A stretch of DNA of 64,000 nucleotides from Knufia peltigerae (Eukaryota > Ascomycota > Eurotiomycetes > Chaetothyriales > Trichomeriaceae). Shown in pieces: positions 43,146-54,191 of this stretch. The stretch lies in assembly GCA_030247855.1 (NCBI GenBank), contig JAPDRN010000066.1:1-64000 (forward strand), read 5' to 3'. The number at the start of each line of letters is the position of its first letter. Position 1 is the first letter of the stretch. The position numbers and the translations under genes were made by a program. The notes beneath the pieces were generated by a model, which did not search any database, was not told the DNA's origin, and saw only the letters and a program-made list of their open reading frames with translations.

Positions 43146-45073
43146 GGTCGGTTGATGACGGCCGTCGAGAGAACGAAAGGCCCAAATCAAGAGTCACTCT
43201 ACGAGTCAAGGGACAAGTACGGGGGACGAGTACGGGGGACGAGCAGAGCAACGTGTCTCTGAATGAAGGGCAGGATGATATTTGAATGCTTCGTTAGACA
43301 CGGGAAGTGTAGCAAGCAGAGAGGGACCCAAAAACTGGAATGACGCACGTCCACACCATAAACTCCTACGTCACGGACCACGAGGCGAGAAGCGAGGGAC
43401 TCTACCTACGGAGTACCTAATGGTATATTCCGTGACTAGTTTTAGAAACCACATACAAAACACACAAATCGCCGGCTTCTAGCGCGATCGAGCCGCAAAT
43501 CGAGCCGCCAGAATACATAAATCAACCACCCTTCTAGACTTGTGCAAAGATGCGAAGTCCCGGATTCTGGGTCAGGTATGGGCCCTTTTGAAGTCGCAGT
43601 TGCAACGTTACCTCTTCTTGCACAAAAGAGAAGTATGGGTCTAGACCTTCAGAAGTCCATTGGGGCTCTTTTCTTCACATCATACCATACACGCTTGCTT
43701 TCTCAGTCTTTCTGTCCGGGAGGGGGGGGAGAAATTCAAAGGGAGAGCCACGTGCTGTGAGGCTGAAAAACCTGAAAGTGCGAAATCAATAACTTCGATC
43801 TTACTCTGTACGGGGTATGTAATTATCGCGATTTAAGCGATGAAACTCGGTAGCTAGTGAGTCTAGTACTCGGCTCCAGAGCAAATTATGATTGAACCCA
43901 AGGAATTTTAGTGAGCTTCAATGCTTTTTAGTGGTCTTTGCTGTGTACAGTACTTGGGTTGTAGCTACTCGGCATTTTCGGCCAGTCAAAGAACTCATGA
44001 TTGGCCAATCCACGCGGGTCGAGCTTCTGCCATCTACGACATCAATGACCTCATGTTTGTCTTGGCCGTGTGTGCGTTGATTCCGAAGTTCGTTTCTTCG
44101 TTGCGAGTAATGGATAATCCAAAGTACGCTTGTTACGATGAGCACTGACGAGTCGTAATGACTAGGAGCTGTGAACCCCATGGGTGTAGCTTCCTTGCCT
44201 GCCCACTTCCCCGTCATGTCTTGGACCTTGTGTGGAATGTGCCCCCCTGTACAAATGTCCCGCGTGAAATCAAGCAACCGTCCGAAAAAAAGACACCGTC
44301 CGGACTAGAGAGGGTGACGTGGAGTAGACATCTCAAATACATGTTTGAAATATCCCGGGGTAGAAAATTCAGACACGTGCGCAGCGAGGCCGAAGACTTC
44401 ACGTCGAACAGAAGTTGACCACTCCCCCGAGGACACCACATACCCCATTCAGAGTAGTCGAGGTGGTTGGGCAACCGTAGGTGCTTGTAACGGACAGAGA
44501 CGACTTGAGGTTGATGAAATGATGCCGAGAGAGAGAAAAAAACCCCCCCAACGGGCACCAAATATGTCGCCCCCAAGAGATACCTATGGATGACGGGGGG
44601 GACCCCAAATGGCAAGCGACAAATTGGGCAGGTGGTGTTTTTTTGAGACACCGCTGCTTTACTTGGGGTGGACAAACTCTGGACCCAGGCGTCAGGTCCC
44701 TACTCTGCGTGGTGATTGGAGGCTACGGCCTAAGCGCAGTGGCCGCCGGCCATTGCCCGTCTGATGGGCAAAACAAGCAAAGTTGCAGGGAAAAGGAGCA
44801 GTCAGCCGCGGCTTTGAATTGGTAACCAAAAAGGAGACAATACGCAGTGACTGGTCTTGGATGGTCACCGAGGATTCAAATTCGGGGACCTCGTGTAGCT
44901 TATGCATAAGCAACGCAAAAGTGGCATCGATAAAGGGCGCGCGGCGCGGAAAAAACATATAAGGGGCTGACTTGTGTGCACCATGAAATAAAGATTACCT
45001 CCAAGGTAGGTATTGAGCTCCAAGTCGAAAAGAGAGACATTCTATCATTGAGAATATCACACGCACACACACG
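43146..45073. promoter_or_regulatory. 1.9-kb divergent spacer, sugar transporter / GFA-domain gene
   Basis: No gene supported. It holds GGGGGACGAGTACGGGGGAC-type direct repeats at about 43210-43240 and a TACGGAGTAC copy at 43407-43416. The minus-strand open frame 44214-44675 (153 codons) has no family resemblance. A TATA-like ACATATAAGGGG lies at 44956-44967, about 110 nt before the GFA-gene ATG. Confidence 0.45.
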
Positions 45074-45561
45074 ATGCCCACCGGACAGTGTATTTGCGGT
45101 CAAATCAAGTACGAGTACTCAGGTGACCCAGTCATGAAGGTAAGAGAGAGAGACAGAGACATATCAGTATGGTGGTTTTGGCTAATCATCATTGTATGGA
45201 GTAGGCCATCTGCCATTGCTCGACATGTCGCCACGTCAGTGGAAGTGTATTCACAACAAACGTCCTTGTCCCAGAAGACAAGTTCAAGATAATTTCTGGA
45301 AAGAAGCCAGCGACGTATGCCACGATTCAGGACAGCGGCATGACTTTGACGTACTCCTTCTGTGGAAATTGTGGCTGCAACCTCTTCAAGCTCGGAAGTG
45401 GAGATGCCTTCAAGGGAGTCGTTCTCATTCAAGCAGGGTCGCTCGATGACCCGGAAGAGGTTGAGAGGGCTGAACCGCAGGCAGAGCTTTACGTCTCGAA
45501 GCGGGTGAAGTGGTTGCCGACTCTGGCTGGCAAGGACCAGGTGTTGGAGTTTCCAGGGTAA
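45074..45561 (+). CDS. GFA/CENP-V domain zinc protein (Mss4-like fold)
   Basis: Two exons: 45074-45139 and 45205-45561; the intron is 65 nt (GTAAGA..TAG); 140 aa. Zinc-binding cysteines fit the GFA pattern: C6 and C8 (GQCICG), C25, C27 and C30 (CHCSTCR), then a C-x-x-C-x-C set in SFCGNCGC. Family length is 120-160 aa. The name comes from bacterial glutathione-dependent formaldehyde-activating enzyme, but most fungal members have no proven activity. No targeting signal is seen, so cytosolic. The intron start is decorated by GAGAGAGACAGAGAC. Upstream sequence contains a TATA-like box. Neighbours do not suggest a pathway. Confidence 0.88.
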
Positions 45562-46122
45562 AAAGCAAGCAGCGGGAAGCCTTTTCGCCGCAGCGAAGCT
45601 CTTTGGAGGGATCATGCATTATAATTACTTACCTACTAGCAAATCGAGTGATTGCGGTTTGACAGTATCATTTGACTAGAGAAGAGGTAGTGGCCGTGGT
45701 AGAGTTATGTATGGGCCTTATTAGTGATTATGCTTGTAGCATCAAATCAGACATGGTGAGATAAAACGATATATGGCCTTCATTTTCGAGTTCCCTAGAT
45801 GTATGTGAAGCCGACCAAGAGTCCGTTTCGTGGAAAGTGGTACTCGAGGGCTTTGTCAAAGTAGATAGATGTCGAGAGAGTCTCACTATGTATGCTCCCC
45901 TCTTCCTCGGCCAACCTTCCCCATCCGTAACTCCGATGAGCCGAAGCGCGGAATTGCGTCAGAAACTCGAGTTTCCTCGTGCATCTCCGCAGGCTGAAGC
46001 GGCGAACGGCAGTTCGACAGCAAGAGGAATCTCGACTTCTCTTCACTGACCTCAACTCGTACTCGGCGGCCCTTCTTAACAAGCTGAGGTTCTGGTCTTT
46101 GTGCGATAGCAATGTGCACATC
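45562..46122. other. intergenic / leader of the M28 gene
   Basis: 561 nt. The reading frame of the following gene is open back to about 45979, so the leader may be partly coding, but the MDERTPLIS start at 46123 fits membrane topology better. No other gene is seen. Confidence 0.5.
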
Positions 46123-48466
46123 ATGGACGAACGCACTCCACTTATCTCGACCGTCCGCGTAGAGCGGAGGACCGGGCAATACCACCACACCATCGTCCGC
46201 CGCTTCTGTACCGTCGCCTTATCCAGCGTTCTTGTTGCTATTATAATATGCTTCCTCCTGCCCGTTGCGATTCTCCCACGAGGTCACGATCCTCTCTCTG
46301 CATATTTCCCTTGGTCTCACCACTTACCGAAAGCATGGCCCCAGAGCACGGGAATCACATACAACGAACTTCAAGAGCTGCTCTTGAGCACCCCGGACGA
46401 GGATAAGGTCCGTTCATGGAGCGAGTACTACACTGCCGGTCCACATCTCGCAGGGAAGAACCTGAGCCAGGCCATTTGGACACGAGAGAGATGGGAAGAG
46501 TTTGGAGTCAAGTCGGACATTATCGCCTACGACGTCTATATCAATTACCCCGTCTCGCATCGGCTGGCGTTGCTGAAAGACGACAAGGTGAAGTACGAGT
46601 GTAGCTTGGAGGAGGATATCCTCGATGAAGACCCGAGCACGGCCTTGCAAGACCGTATACCGACCTTCCATGGCTACTCCGCTAGTGGCAATGTCACCGC
46701 CCCGTACGTCTATGTCAACTTCGGCACGTACCAAGATTTCGAAGATTTACTGGCTGCAAACATCAGCCTGTCTGGAAAGATTGCGCTGGCGAAATATGGA
46801 AAGGTGTTTCGCGGTCTCAAAGTCAAGCGGGCACAAGAGTTGGGCATGATTGGAATCGTCATCTACTCCGATCCACAAGAAGATGGCGAGATCACGGAAG
46901 AGAATGGCTACAAGCCATATCCCGAAGGTCCAGCCAGGAATCCAAGCAGTGTCCAGCGAGGCAGTACGCAGTTCCTGAGTACGTTGAGCAGACTTCGATA
47001 CTGACGTTAGACTAACAGGCGTCGCAGGCACTCTTCCAGGAGACCCTACCACGCCCGGGTACCCTTCAAAGCCAGGGGTGCCTCGGGTCGATCCCGGGGG
47101 ATCCACTCCCAAGATACCGTCACTACCCATATCCTACGCCGACGCCCTTCCTCTCTTGAAGGCTCTCAACGGACACGGTCCTAACGCAAGCTCGTTCAGC
47201 GATGACTGGCAAGGTGGTGGATTGGGATATAAAGGAGTCGAGTACTATATTGGACCGTCACCAAGTGACATGACTCTGAACCTGGTCAACGAACAAGAAT
47301 ATGTTACCACACCACTCTGGAACGTGATAGGCGTGATCAACGGCACCATCCCGGACGAGGTCATTGTCCTCGGGAACCACAGGGATGCCTGGATCGCTGG
47401 GGGTGCAGGCGATCCAAATTCTGGCTCTGCTGCACTCAATGAGGTCATCCGATCCTTTGGTGAAGCACTCAAGGCGGGTTGGAAACCATTCCGTACCATC
47501 GTGTTCGCAAGCTGGGACGGGGAAGAGTACGGATTGGTTGGATCAACGGAATGGGTCGAAGAGTACCTGCCCTGGCTGTCCTCCAGCACGGTTGCGTACC
47601 TCAATGTCGACGTCGGAAGCCGTGGGAAACATTTTGATGCTGCAGCATCGCCGTTGCTCAACAAGCTGATTTACAATGTGACCGGCACCATACCTTCACC
47701 GAACCAAACCACGGAAGGACAGACGGTCGGCGACATTTGGGACGGCAGAATCCGGACAATGGGCTCCGGCAGTGACTTTACCGCATTTCAAGATTTCGCC
47801 GGCATCCCATCTCTCGATCTTGGCTTTGGCAACGGTCCAAAGGATGCGGTCTATCACTACCACTCCAACTACGACAGCTTCCACTGGATGGACAATTACG
47901 GCGACAAAGACTGGCACTACCATGTTGCGGTGACGAAGGTATGGGCGTTGCTTGCCGCTCAGTTGTCCGAATCCGCAGTTTTGCCTCTGAGCGCGAAGGA
48001 CTATGCACGGGGCCTTGGTAATTACCTCGAAGACGTCAAGGAAAGGTCCAAGGAGCTGTCTTTCTCGTCGAGCTTCAGCTTCAGCTTCAAGCACTTGGAC
48101 AAGGCCACGGCGAAATTACACAAAGCCGCCTCGCACTTTGATGCCTACACGACAGAATTAAAGGGCAGGCTGGGAGAAGATGTCCCGTGGTGGAAATGGT
48201 GGAAAAAGGTCAAGCTGTACTACGAGGTCCGGAAGGCGAATTCAAAGTACAAGATGCTGGAGCGACAGTTCCTCTTCCCGGGCGGCCTCGACAACAGGTC
48301 GTGGTTCAAGCACGTGGTGTTTGCCCCGGGGCGATGGACCGGGTACGCCGGCGCGACGTACCCCGGACTCGTGGAGAGCTTCGAGGACAACAACGTGACC
48401 AACGCGGAACGCTGGAGTGAGATCATCGTCGACAGGCTACACGCGGCGGCGAAATTGTTGGCATGA
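46123..48466 (+). CDS. glutamate carboxypeptidase II / transferrin-receptor-like M28 protein (Vps70-like)
   Basis: Two exons: 46123-46978 and 47028-48466; the 49-nt intron has donor GTACGT and a CTAAC branch. Of two in-frame acceptors, the one at 47027 gives the conserved QFLSTLPGDPTTPG. 764 aa. It is a type II membrane protein: a short cytosolic N-terminus, one TM (about 30-52, VALSSVLVAIIICFLLPVAI), then a lumenal PA domain (YVNFGTYQDFEDLL, GKIALAKYGKVFRGLKV) and an M28 peptidase domain. Zinc and catalytic residues are present: H403 (GNHRDAW), D414 (DPNSGS), E451-E452 (WDGEEYG), D480 (NVDVGSRG) and the late His in YHYHSNYDSFHW. A TfR-like dimerisation helix region closes it. Yeast Vps70 and Tre1/2 are relatives, suggesting a vacuolar or endosomal peptidase. 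Activity is plausible because no ligand is missing. Confidence 0.9.
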
Positions 48467-48827
48467 TCGAATACTTGATAAGGAAATGGGAATTGTGAGG
48501 TATATGAATTTTGGTCTCCAACTCGAATAGAGAGCTCGACTACATTTTCTTGACAACTACGTGCTAAGACCTGAGAAAACAAATGTCTCCATGTCTCGTC
48601 GCTATCGTTTGCATCTTGTTATCTCGGTCTATTTCTATTGTTGCGGGCAGAAGGTGGCGCGGAACCATGAAAGATGCTGGTGATGTATGACAGTGACCTG
48701 CTGAATTAGGCTTATGACCTTGACGGCGAAGCGTGTCGTCGACAGCGTCACACGTCAAGCAAAATGACGCTCAAGTACACAGCGTGACGTGTTAGGGTAC
48801 TAGTACGACGACCAGCCATCTTATCAA
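48467..48827. other. intergenic between convergent genes
   Basis: 361 nt between the M28 stop and the MFS stop. No gene or repeat seen. Confidence 0.5.
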
Positions 48828-50816
48828 TCAATAGTAACTCGTGCCACCGGCACCCAACCCACTCCTGGTGGCTCCGAGATCACTGCTGTACCTGCGCGCC
48901 CCGACAGGAATCACCCCACCGGGCCCAAGACCGATGGGGCTGGCAACGCGGTGTAGACGCGGACCGTGGCGACCACCAGGCTCGAGATGCGTTTCCCGCG
49001 ACGTCGTAGTGGACAGCAGCCTGGTGTCGGAAGCGGCATCGTCGTCGTCGTCCTCTACAAAAACATCCGAAAACGATCCGGTCATCGTAGACCTCCTTGA
49101 CTGAGCAGCACTGGTCGGTGTGGCAGAAGCTCTCGCGACAGACCCATTCGCCGCCGATCGAATATTCGTGCCAAAGACATCATCGCCATCGCCATCATTG
49201 ACATCGTAACCATCAACATCTTCGTCGTCGTCGTCATCATCGTCATCGTCATCGTCCTGGGAACTGCTGAAACCTTCGAGCTCCACAAGCATCCAGATCG
49301 GCACCGAGCCTACCACGGCGACCAAGGCCAGCGTCCACCAGGGAACGACGACATATTCAATGTCGACGCCTATCGAGAACATGGCGCCCGAGAGTGCTGG
49401 ACCTGCCGCCCTCCCGATGGCTGAGACGCTGGTGGCAACGCCATTCAGAGTGCCGAGGATCTTGAGACTCGCCGCACTGTTGGTAAGCAGGATTGTCGAG
49501 CATGGGAAAGCAAAAATGCCGGCGAATCCTTTGATCAGCATCAAGACCATCATTACCCCCTGTCTGGAAGAGTCACTCTGTAGAAGAGCAGTGAAAGGTA
49601 CCGCCACATAGACCAACGGAAAGGTCAACGCACAAGCCTTGAGACAATTTAGGACGCCATACTTCCTTGCGAATGGGGGGAAAACGAAGAACTGAATGAG
49701 CATGCCGAAGACGCCGTAGACGGTGAAAAGTAAGCCGATTCTGTTTGAATCAATGCCAAATCCGCCGGAGAACTTGAGGGGCGAATGTCGCCACGTCTCC
49801 CGCCTCGATTGTACGGGGAAATGCATGAAGATGGGCAACAACTGGTCGAAAGCAACCGAATGCATGGCCAAGAGGGTGTAAACGACCAAGTTGATGTTGG
49901 ATTGCCTCGAAAACACCTCCGACCACCCTGAATGTTGCTTGGTAGGCCGAGCATCGTGCTTGGCAACCGGGGAGGACATTTCGCTCGAGATGCCGGGGAG
50001 AAAAGGATCTGCCTCGTCGTCGGTTGACCACGCCCTTCGGTGCCGGTTGCGATCCCGAGAACATGGTTTGAGGAGACATTGGCCCAACACGAGTCCGTAG
50101 TCCTTGTGCGACTTTTTCTCTTCCAGAGTCTCGTGGAAGTACAAAAATCCAGCCGCGATGCCAAGTAGGAATAGCAGGCTAATGAGCAAATTTGGCAAAG
50201 CAAATGGATATTCCTTGAGGAACCTGATCTTGCCGAAGAGACGCGGATACCTCTCCGCAGGGTGGACCAGCGAACCACCAAAAGACGGACCGAATATGCT
50301 GCCAATGTTCCAGACCAACGGCATGATGCTGAATGCTCGAGGTTGCAACTCTTTCTGCGGAACCAGTTCTGCAACGGCAGTCCGTATTATGCCCACATTG
50401 CCGTTCGACAACCCTTGCAATGACCGTGCAACGAAAGCCCAAGCCAAATTCTTAGAGAAGCCGAACAAGATACTCGAGAGCATTGTGCACGTCAGGGCGA
50501 GGAGGATGATGGGTTTCCGACCGAAACGATCCGATGCCCTTCCCCAGGCGATGCCTGTCAAGCATTGAGAAAGGGAGAAGATGGCAGATATGAGGCCGGC
50601 CCACCTGGCGACGTCGTCGTCTGGAACGTGGAAGGACTGTATCATCTCAGGCTGGACATTGGTTAGCGACGACCGAGAAGCACACAGAGGTTCTTCAATA
50701 CTCACGATGTAGGGATAGACAGAGGTCATTGCCACTGGTTCCGCGAACCGACATACCGCAAGGATGAGCAGCTGCTGCTTGGGCAGCTGCAATGACTTTC
50801 TCGCATCCTTGACCAT
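48828..50816 (-). CDS. MFS transporter, ZIFL/DHA1-like, with poly-Asp C-terminal region
   Basis: Two exons: 50706-50816 and 48828-50651; 644 aa from the ATG at 50816. The intron 50652-50705 is 54 nt, a multiple of three, and has no stop. It is recognised by GTGAGT, CTAAC and CAG, and by the expected join VYPYI-PEMIQSFHV. Signatures: RFAEPVAMTSVYPY in TM1, WGRASDRFGRKPII (motif A), RSLQGLSNGNVGIIRT, and ILGTLNGVATSVSAIGRAAGP in TM11. This pattern is that of ZIFL/Tpo-like proton antiporters, often vacuolar or plasma-membrane exporters of drugs, metals or organic ions. The long central loop is disordered, and the C-terminal tail contains eleven consecutive Asp encoded by a GAT/GAC repeat (about 49220-49258). 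An upstream exon cannot be excluded, because the frame stays open to a TTG at 50873. Confidence 0.85.
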   Translation of the reverse strand: MVKDARKSLQLPKQQLLILAVCRFAEPVAMTSVYPYIVSIEEPLCASRSSLTNVQPEMIQSFHVPDDDVARWAGLISAIFSLSQCLTGIAWGRASDRFGRKPIILLALTCTMLSSILFGFSKNLAWAFVARSLQGLSNGNVGIIRTAVAELVPQKELQPRAFSIMPLVWNIGSIFGPSFGGSLVHPAERYPRLFGKIRFLKEYPFALPNLLISLLFLLGIAAGFLYFHETLEEKKSHKDYGLVLGQCLLKPCSRDRNRHRRAWSTDDEADPFLPGISSEMSSPVAKHDARPTKQHSGWSEVFSRQSNINLVVYTLLAMHSVAFDQLLPIFMHFPVQSRRETWRHSPLKFSGGFGIDSNRIGLLFTVYGVFGMLIQFFVFPPFARKYGVLNCLKACALTFPLVYVAVPFTALLQSDSSRQGVMMVLMLIKGFAGIFAFPCSTILLTNSAASLKILGTLNGVATSVSAIGRAAGPALSGAMFSIGVDIEYVVVPWWTLALVAVVGSVPIWMLVELEGFSSSQDDDDDDDDDDDEDVDGYDVNDGDGDDVFGTNIRSAANGSVARASATPTSAAQSRRSTMTGSFSDVFVEDDDDDAASDTRLLSTTTSRETHLEPGGRHGPRLHRVASPIGLGPGGVIPVGARRYSSDLGATRSGLGAGGTSYY

Positions 50817-51932
50817 GGCTCTAGGACTTTTCGCTGCTGAGCCATGAGTCGGACTGACTGCGCTTGAGAGCAAAGGTGAAGTGTCCAGCGGCGAGGCTAT
50901 ACGATAGGAGGTGTTACGAGTCGAAGTGCACTACGTAGTACATCTCTTCGACACCGCCATCACAAGGCGCAGTTTGGCCGGGTTCCACTGAATCTTTGTC
51001 AAGTGCAGTTGGAGTGGTTGGGGTTCGGAATACGGTACAGTGGGATTGTCGACCTAGTGACCATGGCTGCACCCTATGAGAAGCCGTGAGATTGTGATAA
51101 GTGGACGAGAGCGCGGCAAAGCGGCAGTGATGGTGAGAAGGCAATTGCGGGGTTGTCCGGTAAAGGCAGCCTCGCACGTGATGTGTACGGTCAAGCAGGT
51201 AGACACGGGGTACAAATATAGATGAAAATGAAGCGCCCAACTTTCTTATATTGATGCTCAATATCATAATATTCTGAGACATAGACTATAAAGCGACGAT
51301 ACGCACGACGACGTCTTGATCTAGTAGCCCCCACATATGTGAATATACCTCTTGGTTGAATTAGGCTCGACTTTAGGCAACATGCACTCTCGAATCAGAC
51401 GCAGGATGCCATCTCGCTCCATCAACGTATTAACTCCCACGAACATGCGAGGAATGTTCAAGAATGGCATGATACCAGTCTGAAGAACCTGGACTGGAAT
51501 TTGAATCCAATCACACCGCCAGACACACAATCAATGAACCTATTCTCATTCGCTTCCCCCTCGTACTGGCACGATTTTGTCACTTTCCGGGTTAAGTCTC
51601 AATTAACCATGGGCGAGTAGTACTAGTATTCTGCTGCTTCGTTCTGGAACTCTGAAACTGCCCCGTTAGTTACGGTTTGTTCTCTCGGTTGCGCCAAGCC
51701 GTTGCTGCCTGCGCTTTTCTTGCATGTACTGACTTGCCAATGCGTTGCTGTGTTACACTTAAAGAGCAGCAGCGCCTGAAAGATCTATGCATTCTGCCAA
51801 TAGAATTAACCCCTGGAGAACACGACCTCTTCGACCTCGAAAATAAAGCGCCGACGAAGCTCTCATAGCTCTACAAAGAGCAACAAGATCGACTCTAGGG
51901 ACGACGGACAGGACCATGAGAACGACCTACCA
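50817..51932. other. intergenic upstream of the MFS transporter
   Basis: 1.1 kb without a supported gene. Short open frames (51321-51530 minus, 51677-51868 plus) do not resemble families; the latter could be an upstream remnant of the decayed oxygenase gene that follows. Confidence 0.45.
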
Positions 51933-53908
51933 ATGTCTGGTGAATCCGAAGGAGTCTCCGACGTGTATGACGTTTCGTCAGACATCAAGCTTGGACTTGA
52001 GGAGTGTCTTCAGTGCCTAACTGTCATTGTGGGCGTTTGTCACCAGGCACCGTATGGAAAAGGTAGTGAAACTGTCGTGGATACCGCGGTGAGGCAAACC
52101 TGGGAACTGAGCACCTGCCAGTCCGAGCTGAGGAATCCGGAATGGACCAGGGTCCTTGGAGAAGTCGTTAAAGGGGTTGCAGCCGACCTCGACGTGCGTA
52201 GAGGGAAATTCAGGATTAAAGCGATACTATATAAGATGCTGCTTTACGAAAAAAAAATTAATGTTTAGAGAGCATCAAGAGTGAGTTAACCCTACAATTA
52301 TTATGGAACTAGGTTATATATGACTGACGAACCACACCGCTTAGCTCAGACAAAGAGTCAGGCATGTTCAGAACTCTAGTCATCTATCTGCTGTCAAAAC
52401 ATGAAGGTGATGAGATACATGTCATACACGGAGGATAGACAAAGATTCTTCGCATAGCGAAGTCGTCCTAGTTGAACTACATCTATCTTTGCTGGTTAGT
52501 TGCCGTGCTCTCAAGCCCCGCCACTCTTTACTGACGACTGGTTAGGTACGCAGATGTCAAATACGAAATCATGAAAGTGAACGCAGGCCACCGGTTAGTC
52601 CTGACTTACAATCTCATCAATGTTAATCCCCGAAACCCGGCAAGAGTGGCTACAAAATTCGATGAGGAAAAGAAGTAGCTGAGAAATATTTTGACACTCT
52701 AGAAAAATGAATGCCGGAAAACCACCACTAACTGTCCTAAGCTGCTGGCATGCGTCCTCTAACATTTGTACACCCAGCAGACTCTATGTTTATCTGGGTT
52801 AAAGGGAGGTGACAGCATGGTGGGACAGTGCCTTTCCGAATTGTGTCAAATCACGGCTTCTCGTTATACCTAGCAATGCTTGAATATGAAATGGAGGGCT
52901 AGTGCGAGTACGAGGACACCGACGAAACTGCCTGGGAAGAGACGTACTGGAGGGCCCGTTATAATGAACACCCTGACTATCACAATATCACTGAGGTGCA
53001 GGGTGAATGGTTAGAAATACGACAAGTCTTTCACTTCAACGGTAAGAAACTGTTGGATAGAGTCCTGTTAGACTTGTTGCAAGTCATTCCAGAGATACCA
53101 TTCGACGATGCTCCGAGTAGAGAGCAGTTCTAAGGACCCACCGGGAATGAGGGTGTCAGTGCCACACATTTCCATCACCGATCAGTGAGTTTTTTCACTA
53201 TATTTAAAGCTGTCCCGTGTGAGAGGTGTTGAAAAGCAACAGGCAGTAGTTCTCGTTCCAGCGGAGTACGATATGGAATTTCACTTCGGCGCCCATAAAG
53301 AATCAGGAAAGAGCATGAGTAACTGGCTGCACCGACTGATCCAATCTTGCCATGGTACAGATAGGGACACTTGTTCAGATATGAACCTGGTGAAGGCTTG
53401 TCAACTTATCTCTCAAGGCACAAGAGAATGGTGGAAAGCGGAAAGACTTCAAAGACCTGACCCTCCACAGACTAGCTTTTTCGATCTCCTTCTAGGAAAG
53501 ATTATATGCAAGCCTTCTTTTGCACAACCGAAACATTTGTTGCGAAGCATTAAGGTCAGCCATGCGGCAGCTGCCACAGCCTGAGACGACCCAAGTAATT
53601 CACCGCTTTGGGTTCCCGGAACTACAGCACGAGTAAGGTGACCCCTTAACTGACATTAACTTAAGGTGCTGATCTTCAAAGTCTCAACCATGCTATTCAG
53701 GAATTTGAGAAAAATGGATCAGAGGCTGCAGGCTCTGATCGGAATATACTCCGAGTACTGCAAGTTTGTCGATAAGTCCGAACCGGTCTTGAACGACATC
53801 TTAAAATGGGTGAAGGCCCAAGTGCAGGAGATGGATCTCGGCACTTTGACTTCCTGCTCGAGTACAATTGAGATTAATTTGAATCGCTTCCACTCCTGCA
53901 GTCTCTGA
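51933..53908 (+). pseudogene. decayed 2-oxoglutarate/Fe(II) oxygenase gene (prolyl-4-hydroxylase-like)
   Basis: A large fungal 2OG-Fe(II) oxygenase family gene is readable across stops and shifts. Pieces in order: SGESEGVSDVYDVSSDI (51936 on), VRQTWELSTCQSELRNP, KAILYKMLLYEK, a frame change at the A9 run 52249-52257, MFREHQD (the HxD iron motif, restored across an intron), SGMFRTLVIYLLSKHEGDEI, TAG at 52436, TAG at 52469, an intron, YADVKYEIMKVNAGHRLVLT with the second iron His, TAG at 52676, LKGGDSMVGQCLSEL, a frame change near 52847, GFSLYLAMLEYEMEG, TAG at 52900, EIRQVFHFNGKKLLDRVLLD, TAA at 53131, GPTGNEGVSATHF, then VVLVPAEYDMEFHFG and further C-terminal sequence to about 53908. At least five stops and two shifts rule out a full-length product. 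Introns with normal borders survive. Confidence 0.8.
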
Positions 53909-54191
53909 TCCGAGCTATCAATCTCATAATCTCCAAAGTTGCACTTCGTACAATCCTCAAGCGAGGCCATTCTCCTGCTCGGATCAGGCCGCATGTTCGC
54001 TACAAAAATCCCCCGCCATTTACTCCGTGCCTATGACTAATACGCCATTAACCAACCGCCAAGCGCGGATTAGTCATTCAGATGCACTTCACGCCTTTTC
54101 CACGATTAGCGACCAGCTATGGTGTCGATTCACCCTATCTTCAACATCATCTACAAAGGCGTCGAGTATCTCCTTACACTATCTGCTTAGG

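Noticed and set aside
44214..44675. 153-codon minus-strand open frame with a CPIC motif
   Set aside because: A single CxxC without further zinc ligands, homopolymer-derived residues and no family resemblance.
50652..50705. Treating the stop-free segment as coding (18 extra residues) in the ZIFL-like protein
   Set aside because: Consensus donor, branch site and acceptor are all present, and removal restores the family's TM1-loop sequence.
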